Shown: piece by piece, positions 24,104-33,175 of the stretch
How positions within the stretch are numbered: the first letter of the stretch is position 1
Layout: every line of letters starts with the position of its first letter
Assembly (NCBI GenBank): GCA_964396165.1
Contig: CAYNEF010000003.1
Coordinates: 36,119 to 100,118 of the forward strand
Length of the DNA: 64,000 nt
Direction of reading: 5' to 3'
Source of the DNA: CALCZU01 sp964396165
GTDB taxonomy: Bacteria > Bdellovibrionota > FAC87 > UBA2466
Program-made: the position numbers and the translations under genes
The notes under the pieces: model-generated
Databases searched by the model: none
Told to the model about the DNA's origin: nothing
Seen by the model: the letters and a program-made list of their open reading frames with translations, nothing else

Positions 24104-26335
24104 TCAAAAAACCTGAGTAGGTTGCAGCACTCGATCAAAAAACGCCGTTATGGTTTTAAATACATGTGTCTGTTGAAATTTGCCGTAAATACCGTGTTTA
24201 CTACCCGGGTATGTCATCATTTCAAACGGCAGAGCTTTTGATTGAAACACTTGGTAAATTTTTGTGCTGTTTGTAAAAAGAACATTGTCGTCGGCCATCC
24301 CGTGCAACATGAGCAGTGGCCCTTTTAGATTTTCAGCATATTCGAGCACGTTACTTTTTTTGTATCCCTCAGGATTTTCTTTAGGCGTTCCCATAAAGCG
24401 TTCGGTGTAGTGTGTGTCGTACAATGTCCAGTCAGTGACAGGCGCGACAGACACGGCAGCTTTAAAGGTGTTCGGTTCCTTAAGAAGTGTAAGTAGGGCC
24501 ATATAACCGCCATAGCTCCACCCGAATACGCCTACGCGATTGGGATCGGTAAAACCTTGAGAGAGTAAAAAGTCTACGCCCGCTTTTTGATCCTGCACTT
24601 CCACATTTCCTAAAGAGTGGTAAATCGCTGTCTCAAAAGCATGTCCTCTATTCAAACTGCCACGGTTGTCCAATTGAAAAACAAGATAGCCTTTATCTGC
24701 GAGTATTTGTTGCCAGTAGAAACGTTTACCGCCCCATTTTTTCGAAACTTTTTGGCTGTTAGGCCCTCCGTAAACATCAACTATCACCGGATATTTTTTT
24801 CCTTCTTCAAAGTTTTTAGGTTTGAGAAGCGAGTAATAAAATTCAATGCCGTCCTTGTTTTTAAAAGATCCGAATTCTGTCTTTGAAAAAGTAGATAGAT
24901 ACGGAGCAAGCGGGTGTTTTCCCGTGACGGAATTTTCTTCAATATACGTAATTAAGCTTCCGTCCATGCTTCTTAACGAAACTTGAGTCGGTTGTGTGGG
25001 GTTGGAGTAGGAATCGAGATACACTTTTGCGCTGTCAGGAATGGTAATTTGGTGCCAGCCTTCTTCCTTGCTAATCTTTGTGATTTCGCTAGTAACAAGG
25101 GAAACTTGGTATAAGTGTTGTTCCAGGGGCGAGTCTATCGAGGCGGTGAAGTATGCGGTGTCTTCTGCATCATTTAGTGCAATTAACTCTCTTACCGGCC
25201 AATTTCCAGAGGTGAGTTGCTTTAACTTTTTGCCTTTTATGGAATAGAGATAAAGATGGCGGTAACCTGAGGCTTCTGAACTCCAGAGAAATTGCGGAGA
25301 TTTTTTTAAGAAAGTGAGATCATCCGACAAATTTATCCACTTTGCGTCTTTCTCAGTGAGTAATAGTTTTTTTGTTCGGATGCGCGTGTCGTAAAGAAAA
25401 ACATCCAGTGTTTTTTGGTCGCGGCTTTCCACCTGAACGGCAATTTTTTTAGAGTCGGGCAGCCATTTCACTCTTGCTAGGTAAAAGTCCGGGTTTTCGC
25501 TGAGCGGGATGCGATGCAATTTGCCAGAATTTTCCGTATCGTAAATGTACAGAGAAACTTTTGCATTTGGACTTCCAGCTTTTGGATATCTTTGTTCAAA
25601 AACTTCCAGACTGTCGGCATTGATTTCGTAGCGCTTTTCCACAGGCACTTTACTTTCATCAACGCGAGTAAAAGCGAGAAAGCGTTCGTCCTTCGACCAC
25701 CATTGCCCATCCATCCTGTCCATTTCTTCTTGTGCAATGAATTCTGCGATGCCGCTTTTGATTGTTGGACTGCCATCTTTAGTCACCTGTACTTCTTTTA
25801 AAGTCTGGGTGTCCATAAAATAGAGATTTCCTTTTCTCACATAACTGACATACCTACCTGATCGGGAAATATGTGCATCGGTCTCATGTTCCTTTCCACG
25901 TGAAAGCAGTTTTATCTTTGGATTTGTTTCGGTAAGTGAATAAAAATAAATTCCACCAGCTAATGGAAAAATAAGGGCGTTGCCTGATTCCGACCAGAAA
26001 TATTCCACAATTCCTTTTTGGCTGATCCGCATTCTTTCACGGCGCGCTTTTTCCTCAGCGGATAAACTCTCTTCTCCTTTTGTAATTTCTTTGGAATCGA
26101 CAAGCATTCTGTGTTGTTTTGTGTCGAGGTTAAATTCCCAAAGATCGAGTGTTTCTGCATCCGTTGTCTTTTCTTTCAAATAGGTGATGCGTTTGCCATC
26201 GGGAGAAGCTTTCAGCGCTTTCGGCGATTTACCATCTAAAGTAGGGCTATCCATGATTCGCTCGATCGTAAGCCTGTCTGAGCAAAGAAGGGAACTTGTA
26301 ACAAGAGCAAGGAGACAAAATAGAGATAATTTCAT
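24104..26335 (-). CDS. Secreted dipeptidyl-peptidase IV (S9B)
   Basis: Protein of 743 aa. A signal peptide (MKLSLFCLLALVTSSLLC) is followed by a beta-propeller domain and a C-terminal alpha/beta hydrolase. The nucleophile is Ser607 in GVFGWSYGGYMA, the Asp is in LHGMADDNVLF and the His in GSKHGIYGK. The propeller carries AEFIAQEEMDRMDGQWWS, whose Glu-Glu pair binds the substrate N-terminus, and this points to DPP-IV rather than prolyl oligopeptidase. It removes Xaa-Pro dipeptides from peptide N-termini in the periplasm or outside. The upstream gap 26336-26447 separates it from the divergent HAD gene. Confidence 0.92.
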   Translation of the reverse strand: MKLSLFCLLALVTSSLLCSDRLTIERIMDSPTLDGKSPKALKASPDGKRITYLKEKTTDAETLDLWEFNLDTKQHRMLVDSKEITKGEESLSAEEKARRERMRISQKGIVEYFWSESGNALIFPLAGGIYFYSLTETNPKIKLLSRGKEHETDAHISRSGRYVSYVRKGNLYFMDTQTLKEVQVTKDGSPTIKSGIAEFIAQEEMDRMDGQWWSKDERFLAFTRVDESKVPVEKRYEINADSLEVFEQRYPKAGSPNAKVSLYIYDTENSGKLHRIPLSENPDFYLARVKWLPDSKKIAVQVESRDQKTLDVFLYDTRIRTKKLLLTEKDAKWINLSDDLTFLKKSPQFLWSSEASGYRHLYLYSIKGKKLKQLTSGNWPVRELIALNDAEDTAYFTASIDSPLEQHLYQVSLVTSEITKISKEEGWHQITIPDSAKVYLDSYSNPTQPTQVSLRSMDGSLITYIEENSVTGKHPLAPYLSTFSKTEFGSFKNKDGIEFYYSLLKPKNFEEGKKYPVIVDVYGGPNSQKVSKKWGGKRFYWQQILADKGYLVFQLDNRGSLNRGHAFETAIYHSLGNVEVQDQKAGVDFLLSQGFTDPNRVGVFGWSYGGYMALLTLLKEPNTFKAAVSVAPVTDWTLYDTHYTERFMGTPKENPEGYKKSNVLEYAENLKGPLLMLHGMADDNVLFTNSTKIYQVFQSKALPFEMMTYPGSKHGIYGKFQQTHVFKTITAFFDRVLQPTQVF

Positions 26336-26447
26336 GGGCTTATCCTAATTAATAAGCGGCTTGTGTAAACCTATTTCTTACTGATTTGCGTGTGCTAGTT
26401 GTAGTTAAGTATTGCTAATTTTTGACAGATTGTTTATCTAACGCGCA

Positions 26448-27215
26448 ATGAAAGTTGCCGCAAAATCCCTCTTTTTAAGCCTGAAAGCAGCTACTTTCGC
26501 GCTTCTCTTTCTTGGTCAGCTAGCTTATTCGCAACCCATTAAGGCAGTCTTATTCGATGTCTTTGGAACCTGTGTGGAGTTGCGCGGTTCACTCATTGAA
26601 CAAGGAAGACAATGGAGCCAAGCAAACGCACTCGCTATAGACTGGCCTACATTTGTGGATGCCTGGTTATTAGATCACGCGCTTACGATACAAGCCGTGA
26701 GAACAGGAAAATCGCCTTGGATAACAGTAGATGCGATTCATGAAAATACTGTGCGGAATTATTTCTCATTGCCAGAGTATCAAGTCAAAACTCTCAGTCA
26801 TTTTTGGCATCAGCTAAAACCGTGGCCTGATACTTCCAAGGGATTATCTGCGATAAAAAAACATTTTCAAATTGGCGCGCTTTCTAATGGAAATGAAACT
26901 TTGCTGCAAGATTTGGCTTTAAACGCAAACTTGCCATGGGATTTTATTTTGTCTTCTGAAAAATCCCTGCATTACAAACCGGACCCAGAGGCCTATCAGT
27001 CGGCAAGTGAAACACTGAATCTGAAACCGGAGGAAATTCTGCTTGTAGCCTCTCATCCCTATGATCTTCGTGCTGCAAAAGCACTGGGGTGGAAAACAGC
27101 GCTTGTCATTCGTCCGGGCGAATCGGAAGGGTACACGCTAAAGCAGGCAAAAAGAGAATTTGATTTTGCGGTATTGGATTTTGTAGAGCTTTCAAAGCAG
27201 TTGGAAGTGCCATGA
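26448..27215 (+). CDS. Haloacid dehalogenase type II-like HAD hydrolase with signal peptide
   Basis: Protein of 255 aa. HAD motif I is VLFDVFGTCVELR (nucleophile Asp37), motif II GALSNGNETLLQD, motif III Lys in HYKPDPEAYQSA, and ASHPYDLRAAKALGW is typical of (S)-2-haloacid dehalogenases. Residues 1-28 (MKVAAKSLFLSLKAATFALLFLGQLAYS) form a convincing signal peptide, which is unusual because characterised haloacid dehalogenases are cytoplasmic. No internal start would give a clean cytosolic form without losing motif I. The substrate may differ from haloacids. It overlaps rlmD (ATGA at 27212). Confidence 0.83.
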   Translation: MKVAAKSLFLSLKAATFALLFLGQLAYSQPIKAVLFDVFGTCVELRGSLIEQGRQWSQANALAIDWPTFVDAWLLDHALTIQAVRTGKSPWITVDAIHENTVRNYFSLPEYQVKTLSHFWHQLKPWPDTSKGLSAIKKHFQIGALSNGNETLLQDLALNANLPWDFILSSEKSLHYKPDPEAYQSASETLNLKPEEILLVASHPYDLRAAKALGWKTALVIRPGESEGYTLKQAKREFDFAVLDFVELSKQLEVP

Positions 27216-28456
27216 GTGTAGCCGATCTCACTATTCGGTCTCTTGGTCCACAAGGCGACGGCATTGCGATGGGATCTCAGGGGCGCATCTATGTAGACCG
27301 TGCATTGCCTGGCGAATATATCAAAGCAAAAATTAAGCGCGATGCGAGCGGTACACCTCGTGCAGAAATAATCAAAATACTAGAGCCATCTCTCCACAGA
27401 CAAGAAGCGCCTTGCAAACATTACGATGCGTGTGGCAATTGCACGCTCCAACATGCAGACGACTCGTTTTACCGAAAGTGGAAAACAGAGACAGTGAAAG
27501 AAGCTTTGAGTAAAGTCGGGCTTTTTCCAAAACAATGGGAAAAACCAGTTTTTGTCGGCGAAAACAGCAGAAGACGCGTAACATTTACGGCAGTAAAACA
27601 CAGAAATAAAATTACATTGGGTTATTACAAACGCAGGTCGAGCGAAATCACAGACATCAGCTCGTGTTTGATTGCTGATCCGATACTGCTTGAATTGCGC
27701 GAAGAGATTAAAACCTATTTACTGCCAGTATTACTCGAAGCAAAGCCAGTGGATATTTTCTTTCAACTGGTAGGCAAGTCGGTAGATATGGTGATTACAG
27801 GTCAAATCGGCCGCAATCTCCAGTCCCTATCCGATTTAATTGAAGATATTATTATTTCGCGCATCAGTATCCGCGAAGACGAAAAATCTGCCGTTAAAAC
27901 TTTATTTAGTAAAGAACCGGTGATTGCAAAGTTTGGCAATCTGCACGTAAATCTTCCTCCCGCTGCCTTTTTACAACCGACATTAGAAGGTGAGAAAGTA
28001 CTTGTGAGTACGGTCATGGATTTTCTTCCAAAAACCGGAAAGTTCGCAGATCTTTTCTCAGGCTGTGGGACTTTCACAGGCCCCCTACTGGAACGTGGTG
28101 CGGTAGATGCGTTTGAATCTGCTCCACTTGCTGTAAGTGCACTTACAAAAGCAGTTGGCAAAAATCCATTGAAAGTCTTTAAGAGAGATTTATTTAAAAA
28201 TCCATTAAGAAGAGACGATCTAAAACGGTACGACGCAATTGTATTTGATCCCCCGCGTGCAGGTTGCCCGGAGCAAGCCGACTGGATGGCCTCTTCAAAG
28301 GTAAAAACACTGATTGGAGTTTCTTGTAATCCGATTTCTTTTGCCCGCGATGCGCGTATCTTGTGTGACGGCGGCTATCGATTGCAAAACCTTAAAGTAG
28401 TCGACCAATTTCATTATTCTCACCACGTAGAGGTCGTCGGTCTTTTTACTAAGTAA
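27212..28456 (+). CDS. rlmD: 23S rRNA (uracil-5-)-methyltransferase, RlmD/TrmA-type
   Basis: Protein of 414 aa. An N-terminal TRAM domain (LTIRSLGPQGDGIAMG...GRIYVDRALPGEYIKAKI) is followed by a 4Fe-4S cluster site with Cys68, 74, 77 and 152. The SAM site is FADLFSGCGTFTGPL, with VFDPPRAGCPEQ, and the nucleophile Cys lies in IGVSCNPISFARD. The TRAM domain plus Fe-S cysteines fit RlmD (m5U1939) or RlmCD better than TrmA. It is the second gene of a two-gene unit with the exported HAD protein. Confidence 0.87.
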   Translation: MSVADLTIRSLGPQGDGIAMGSQGRIYVDRALPGEYIKAKIKRDASGTPRAEIIKILEPSLHRQEAPCKHYDACGNCTLQHADDSFYRKWKTETVKEALSKVGLFPKQWEKPVFVGENSRRRVTFTAVKHRNKITLGYYKRRSSEITDISSCLIADPILLELREEIKTYLLPVLLEAKPVDIFFQLVGKSVDMVITGQIGRNLQSLSDLIEDIIISRISIREDEKSAVKTLFSKEPVIAKFGNLHVNLPPAAFLQPTLEGEKVLVSTVMDFLPKTGKFADLFSGCGTFTGPLLERGAVDAFESAPLAVSALTKAVGKNPLKVFKRDLFKNPLRRDDLKRYDAIVFDPPRAGCPEQADWMASSKVKTLIGVSCNPISFARDARILCDGGYRLQNLKVVDQFHYSHHVEVVGLFTK

Positions 28457-28515
28457 GCCGAAGTGACTTTTTGCTAAACCCACGATAAAATTAATAAAAC
28501 TTAATGGAGAGCACT

Positions 28516-30552
28516 ATGATGACATCCTTGCTTTGGACACTCGCTTTTCTTACCGGTATAGGTTTGTTTGCTTTTCAACTCTACGGCCGATTCAAAGTTC
28601 TCTTTCAGATGCGCAAGGATGACGGGCGCGATTACAGCATGAAAACCTGGGGCAAGCGCTTTAAAAACGTCATTTATTACGCGATGGCCCAAAGAAAATT
28701 TTTTCGGGATGAACAACCTGCCGGTGGAATGCACATCGTAATTTTCTGGGGCTTCATCGTTCTGGCCTTACAAGTAGTAACCATGTTTTTGCGAGGATGG
28801 TATCCCTACTTGTCTCTCCCTGGATTTGAAAGTGGTCCTATTGCGAACGTCTATAACCTGACAAAAGATATCTTCCAGTTTGGAGTTCTGATTGCCATTG
28901 GCGTCGCCTTTTTTAGATGGTCGGTGATTCGTCCAAAAAGACTTTACGGGATATTACCTGCCGAAGAGAAACTCAGCAAAAAATCTCATGCTGAGGCTTA
29001 TTTAATTTTATGTTTTATTTCTACGATTATGCTTTCCGGCTTTTTCTACGATGCTGGACGCATTGGCGCGGATCCTTCAAATCCAAATCATGTTTGGTCG
29101 CCCATTTCACATTGGATTTCCAAATTATATGCTGGCAGAATCCCGCTGGGTGAACAGATAAGCGCTATTGCATGGTGGGTGCACAATCTGGTTATTTTGA
29201 GTTTCTTAAACCTACTTCCCCTATCGAAACATTTTCACATCATCACTTCGATTCCCAATGTTTTCTTAGGAAAACTTGAGCCACGGGGAAAATTGCCGAA
29301 AAAAGACTACACGGCAGACAACGCTCTTTTTGGCAGATCGATGCCTCAGCATTTCACGTGGAAGCAGACGTTAGACATGTACAGTTGTACTGAGTGCGGA
29401 CGTTGTGCTGCGGTTTGCCCTGCTGCCGCGACAGGCAAGCCTCTTGCTCCAAGACAATTCCTCGTCGATTTAAGAGACAATTTGTATAAGCTGCAAGCAC
29501 AGCTAAATAAAAAAGACGGTTGGTCAAAAGAATATCCAGTTGTGGTGGGTGACGATAAAGCTGTCATCGATGAAGTCATCTGGTCTTGTGTTACTTGTCG
29601 TGCTTGCGAAGAAGCTTGCCCGGTCAATATTGAATACGTCGATAAAATTATCGATATCAGAAATCATCTTACTCAAGAAGCCTCACGCTTCCCGTCGGAA
29701 TTAAACCGCGCCTTTCAGGGCATGGAAAGAAATTCTAACCCGTGGGGAATTGCAGCGACTGAACGTGCTTCCTGGGCAGAGGGTTTGGATGTCCCAACGA
29801 TTGCAGAAAAACCGGATGCGGAATATCTGTATTATGTTGGTTGCGGTGGTTCCTTTGATTCGAATCATAAAAAATCCACTCAATCTCTTGTGAAAATTCT
29901 GAAAGAAGCAGGAGTCTCTTTCGCTATTTTGGGAACAGAAGAAACCTGTAACGGGGAAACGGCTCGCCGATTGGGAAATGAATATTTGTATCAAACAATG
30001 GCAGAGGCACTGGCGCAAAAGATCAATTCCTATGGAATCAAAAAACTTCTTGTGAACTGTCCCCACTGTTTTAATACAATGAAAAACGAGTATCCGGATT
30101 TTGGCGGTGACTGGAATGTGCAGCAAGCTGCCGGCTTTGTCGCAAAATTAAAAGAAGAAGGCAAAATCCAGATGAAAAAGGAATTCAAAAAAGACATCGT
30201 CTATCACGATTCCTGTTATTACAGCCGTTATAACGATGTGATGGAAGCTCCCAGAAACCTGATTAACTCTGTTCCCGGCGCGAATCTTCTTGAAATGGAC
30301 AACAATAAGCTGAATAGCGTTTGTTGTGGAGCAGGTGGGGGAAGAATGTGGCTTGAAGAAAAAGCCGATCAGCGCGTGAACGTAATGCGTACCGAGCAGG
30401 CACTTGCGAAAAACCCAGAAATCGTCGCAACATCCTGTCCTTTCTGCCGCGTGATGATGAGTAGCGGTGTGAATGAAAAAGGCATGGGAGAAAAAGTACA
30501 GGTCATGGACGTGATGGAAATCGTCGCAAATAACATGGAAACAAGGACTTAA
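28516..30552 (+). CDS. EtfD/FadF-type membrane Fe-S oxidoreductase (HdrD-like)
   Basis: Protein of about 678 aa. Its N-terminal membrane domain has about six hydrophobic segments (including LLWTLAFLTGIGLFAF, IFWGFIVLALQVVTMF, GVLIAIGVAFF and AYLILCFISTIMLSG) and resembles NarI cytochrome b subunits. Two 4Fe-4S motifs follow, CTECGRCAAVCP and CVTCRACEEACP. Two CCG domains close the protein: YYVGCGGSFDS...LLVNCPHCF and VYHDSCYYSRYND...VCCGAGGGRMW. This is the heterodisulfide-reductase-like fusion that passes electrons from ETF (acyl-CoA dehydrogenases) to quinone. An ATG at 28504 is also in frame, but GGAGAG at 28506-28511 is well placed for 28516 or 28519. Confidence 0.88.
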   Translation: MMTSLLWTLAFLTGIGLFAFQLYGRFKVLFQMRKDDGRDYSMKTWGKRFKNVIYYAMAQRKFFRDEQPAGGMHIVIFWGFIVLALQVVTMFLRGWYPYLSLPGFESGPIANVYNLTKDIFQFGVLIAIGVAFFRWSVIRPKRLYGILPAEEKLSKKSHAEAYLILCFISTIMLSGFFYDAGRIGADPSNPNHVWSPISHWISKLYAGRIPLGEQISAIAWWVHNLVILSFLNLLPLSKHFHIITSIPNVFLGKLEPRGKLPKKDYTADNALFGRSMPQHFTWKQTLDMYSCTECGRCAAVCPAAATGKPLAPRQFLVDLRDNLYKLQAQLNKKDGWSKEYPVVVGDDKAVIDEVIWSCVTCRACEEACPVNIEYVDKIIDIRNHLTQEASRFPSELNRAFQGMERNSNPWGIAATERASWAEGLDVPTIAEKPDAEYLYYVGCGGSFDSNHKKSTQSLVKILKEAGVSFAILGTEETCNGETARRLGNEYLYQTMAEALAQKINSYGIKKLLVNCPHCFNTMKNEYPDFGGDWNVQQAAGFVAKLKEEGKIQMKKEFKKDIVYHDSCYYSRYNDVMEAPRNLINSVPGANLLEMDNNKLNSVCCGAGGGRMWLEEKADQRVNVMRTEQALAKNPEIVATSCPFCRVMMSSGVNEKGMGEKVQVMDVMEIVANNMETRT

Positions 30553-30558
30553 GTTTTC

Positions 30559-31557
30559 ATGCTTACACTGGGTGATGTCGAAGTAGCGCTTAAACGCGTG
30601 CGCCCTTTTGTTCACTTAACGCCTATTTTTTCTTCTTCCATACTCAATGAAATTCTAGGGCACGAAATATATTTTAAGGCCGAGTGTCTTCAAAAAGTCG
30701 GCGCGTTTAAGGCTCGTGGTGCTCTCAATATGATTCTGTGGATGCGAGAAAATAATATTCCCCTTCCAAAGATCGTTGCTTACAGTTCAGGGAATCATGC
30801 ACAGGGTGTGGCCTGGGCATCGCAGCTATTTAAAATTCCTGCCACTGTGTACATGCCCAAATCCGTTTCGAAAATTAAAGCAAAGGCGACGGAATCTTAC
30901 GGAGCAAAGGTAGTATTGTGCGAAACGCGGCAAGTAGCAGAACGCTTAGCGAATGAAGAAGTAGCACAGGGTGCGGTACTTATTCCTCCATATGATCATG
31001 ATCAAATCATTTGCGGGCAGGGTACTGCAACTCTCGAGGCGATAAAACAAATCGGTGGGGAATTAGATGCCGTTTTTACTCCTTGCGGTGGCGGTGGTCT
31101 TTTATCTGGGACAATGCTAGCAGCGCGAGGCTTGCAGCCGAAAATAAAAGTATTTGGCGCTGAACCTTTAAATGCTAATGATGCGGCCAGATCTTTAAGG
31201 GACGGTAAGATTTTTCGCTGGGACAAATCACCTGATACGATTGCGGACGGAGTGCAGGCTCTGTCTGTTTCAGAACGCACTTTTCAATATTTAAAACTTT
31301 GCGATGGCATATTTGAAATTGGCGAAACAGATATCATTCGCTGGACGCAACTGGTTTCTCATCTCCTTAAACTGCAGATAGAGCCGACTGCTGCACTCGG
31401 TGTGGCTGCTGCGGCAAGCTGGCTTAAGACGCAAAAAGCAAAAACGCGCGTACTCATCCTTTTATCCGGTGGAAATATGGATAACGAAAAGCAGTTGCTT
31501 GTCTGGAAAGAAAACCTGATAGATTTGCAGTCGTTAAATTCGTCCTACAAGCGGTGA
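30559..31557 (+). CDS. Threonine dehydratase/serine racemase-like PLP enzyme
   Basis: Fold-type II PLP enzyme of 332 aa. The Schiff-base Lys51 is in QKVGAFKARGALN, the Asn loop is SSGNHAQGVAWA, and the phosphate-binding glycine loop is PCGGGGLLSG. The length without an ACT domain fits catabolic threonine ammonia-lyase (TdcB-like) or serine racemase. The C-terminal serine ligand to the PLP pyridine nitrogen lies in LILLSGGNMD. It lies 6 bp after the EtfD-type gene. Its last codons (SYKR-stop) fall within the first copy of the 21-bp repeat at 31543-31563. Confidence 0.88.
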   Translation: MLTLGDVEVALKRVRPFVHLTPIFSSSILNEILGHEIYFKAECLQKVGAFKARGALNMILWMRENNIPLPKIVAYSSGNHAQGVAWASQLFKIPATVYMPKSVSKIKAKATESYGAKVVLCETRQVAERLANEEVAQGAVLIPPYDHDQIICGQGTATLEAIKQIGGELDAVFTPCGGGGLLSGTMLAARGLQPKIKVFGAEPLNANDAARSLRDGKIFRWDKSPDTIADGVQALSVSERTFQYLKLCDGIFEIGETDIIRWTQLVSHLLKLQIEPTAALGVAAAASWLKTQKAKTRVLILLSGGNMDNEKQLLVWKENLIDLQSLNSSYKR

Positions 31558-31563
31558 TCGATA
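31543..31563. repeat. 21-bp direct repeat, copy 1
   Basis: Exact match to 33155-33175 in the same orientation. It begins TCCTACAAGC and ends GGTGATCGATA. It covers the last four sense codons and stop of the dehydratase-like gene. With copy 2 it brackets a 1.6-kb segment holding two genes for exported products. Confidence 0.9.
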
Positions 31564-31584
31564 AGTATAAATATTCGGTACTAA

Positions 31585-32889
31585 CTAAGGCTTCACTTTG
31601 CTCAACGAAGCAAAACATTGGTATTTTTCATTTTTGTAGCTGTCTTGCCACTTCTTTTTCGCTAATTTTTCGATGAGATTTTGCAGCTTTAACTTGTCGG
31701 TTTGAGTGGATAACTCCTTGGGGGGAGTAGATAAGAGAGCTTGTTGAAAGTCTCCCATGAAATTCTTCCAAAATATTCTTTCCGCTTTTACTCGTTTTGG
31801 ATCCGCAGAATTCTCTTCCCCTAAAATATCTTGTAATATTTTATCGAAAGGCGCAGAGGACGCCCACTCTGTTAAAACTTCATTCAAGATCGGGTTTTTT
31901 ACCAACATCGTATAAAGACTTGGGGTAAGTTCCGTGTACTTTTTGTCATTCACACCGGCTTCCGACGAGTGTTCCCGAGAGAAAGGTAGATAAAATGTCT
32001 TATCAACCTTGGTACCAGTAAGCAGTCTTCTGTCAAAAAAAACTGGCCAGGTATAAATCTGGCGCGTAGGACGCCCCATGTTCATTGAAGTCCAGTCTTT
32101 TACATACAACATTAGATCTACAGGTATGCCATATTTTTCGCGTAATACTTCAACAACTGCATTTTGGAAACGATCGAAGTCCGTTCCATCAATCGTAGGA
32201 TATTTTGCCTGATAGTCCTTCCAGTAACTCTTATTTCCTTCAGTAAGCTTGGTTAAAAATAAAGTTTTTTCCTCTTCCGAAAGGGGTTCGACCATAGAAA
32301 GTACAAAGACGTTTTTTTTAGGAGCTGTTTTTAGTTTAAGAAGAATCTCTTGTGGTCTGTCATTCATAAATCCGCTCATATGATCGACACTGGTATAAAA
32401 AGCCGGTTCTCGTTGCGGATTAGTAAAACGAAGAACATTTGCGTTGAGTTTTCCCTCTAGTCGCTCGGCGCCTGGTTGCATATCAACGATAATGGGAAGT
32501 GCTTTAAAACCTGTCTCATGGTAGACGGGGAGTGAAGTGATATCTACAACATGAAGCCCGATGGCAGGATGAGAATCCAGATAGGGAACATCGCCCGGTA
32601 TTCCGGCAGACTGGGAAATATTATTCCACGCAGTAGAGGTAAGATCTTTGACAGTTTTCGGTAGATTTGACACGGACGAGGATCTGGGAAAAGAGAGTTC
32701 GTATTGGCCTTTAAACGAAGGCTCTCTTTTATCATATACCCATTGATAGGGGGTTTTATCAGCTTGCAGTTTCCATTTTTCTTTTAATCTATCTCTTTCA
32801 GTTGCGGTAATCTCTGCGCCCTGTACATAAAAGCCTAAGATATGGAAACATACGAGTACAAGCGGTAAAAACAATTTCGATGCATTCAC
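31585..32889 (-). CDS. Exported protein of unknown function (434 aa)
   Basis: I do not recognise this protein. A signal peptide (MNASKLFLPLVLVCFHILGFYVQG) is followed by a mostly soluble, charged protein with one Cys near the C-terminus, an Arg-Asp-rich N-terminal region and a segment KNVFVLSMVEPLSEEEKTLF. The GTG start at 32889 has AAGGAG about 7 nt upstream. It lies 25 bp downstream of the 34-aa exported peptide ORF on the same strand. Both sit between the two 21-bp repeats, so the gene may have arrived as part of an insertion. Confidence 0.7.
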   Translation of the reverse strand: MNASKLFLPLVLVCFHILGFYVQGAEITATERDRLKEKWKLQADKTPYQWVYDKREPSFKGQYELSFPRSSSVSNLPKTVKDLTSTAWNNISQSAGIPGDVPYLDSHPAIGLHVVDITSLPVYHETGFKALPIIVDMQPGAERLEGKLNANVLRFTNPQREPAFYTSVDHMSGFMNDRPQEILLKLKTAPKKNVFVLSMVEPLSEEEKTLFLTKLTEGNKSYWKDYQAKYPTIDGTDFDRFQNAVVEVLREKYGIPVDLMLYVKDWTSMNMGRPTRQIYTWPVFFDRRLLTGTKVDKTFYLPFSREHSSEAGVNDKKYTELTPSLYTMLVKNPILNEVLTEWASSAPFDKILQDILGEENSADPKRVKAERIFWKNFMGDFQQALLSTPPKELSTQTDKLKLQNLIEKLAKKKWQDSYKNEKYQCFASLSKVKP

Positions 32890-32914
32890 TTCTCGCTCCT
32901 TCTTCTTGAATTAA

Positions 32915-33019
32915 TTATTTAGGCAGGACCTGATTGTTGATGTGGGCAATATGCGTTTCGGCAAATAGGCTTGTAGTTAAAAAAACACAAAATAAAATAG
33001 CTTTTAAAAAATAGGTCAT
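32915..33019 (-). CDS. Small exported peptide (34 aa)
   Basis: Short ORF with an ATG at 33019, preceded by the strong Shine-Dalgarno GGGAGAGAG 3-4 nt upstream. The product has a Lys-containing start (MTYFLKAI), a hydrophobic core (LFCVFLTTSLFA) and a predicted cleavage after Ala20. This leaves a mature peptide of 14 residues, ETHIAHINNQVLPK. It is 25 bp upstream of the 434-aa exported protein gene and likely cotranscribed with it. A signalling peptide, leader or small partner are all possible; nothing identifies its function. Confidence 0.6.
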   Translation of the reverse strand: MTYFLKAILFCVFLTTSLFAETHIAHINNQVLPK

Positions 33020-33154
33020 TGCTCTCTCCCTATTTCTAAAATAACTATTTAGTGTGTAAATCTACATTCACAAATATGGCATGTAGACTAGATGTGGCCA
33101 GTTAAATTTTTAACAATTATTTCATATGCTTAAAATTTTAAAATGACGTTACGA

Positions 33155-33175
33155 TCCTACAAGCGGTGATCGATA
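33155..33175. repeat. 21-bp direct repeat, copy 2
   Basis: Identical to 31543-31563. Read on the minus strand, it encodes the last codons and stop of the neighbouring lipoprotein gene. The AT-rich gap 33020-33154 just inside it holds the presumed promoter of the small-peptide operon. Confidence 0.9.
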
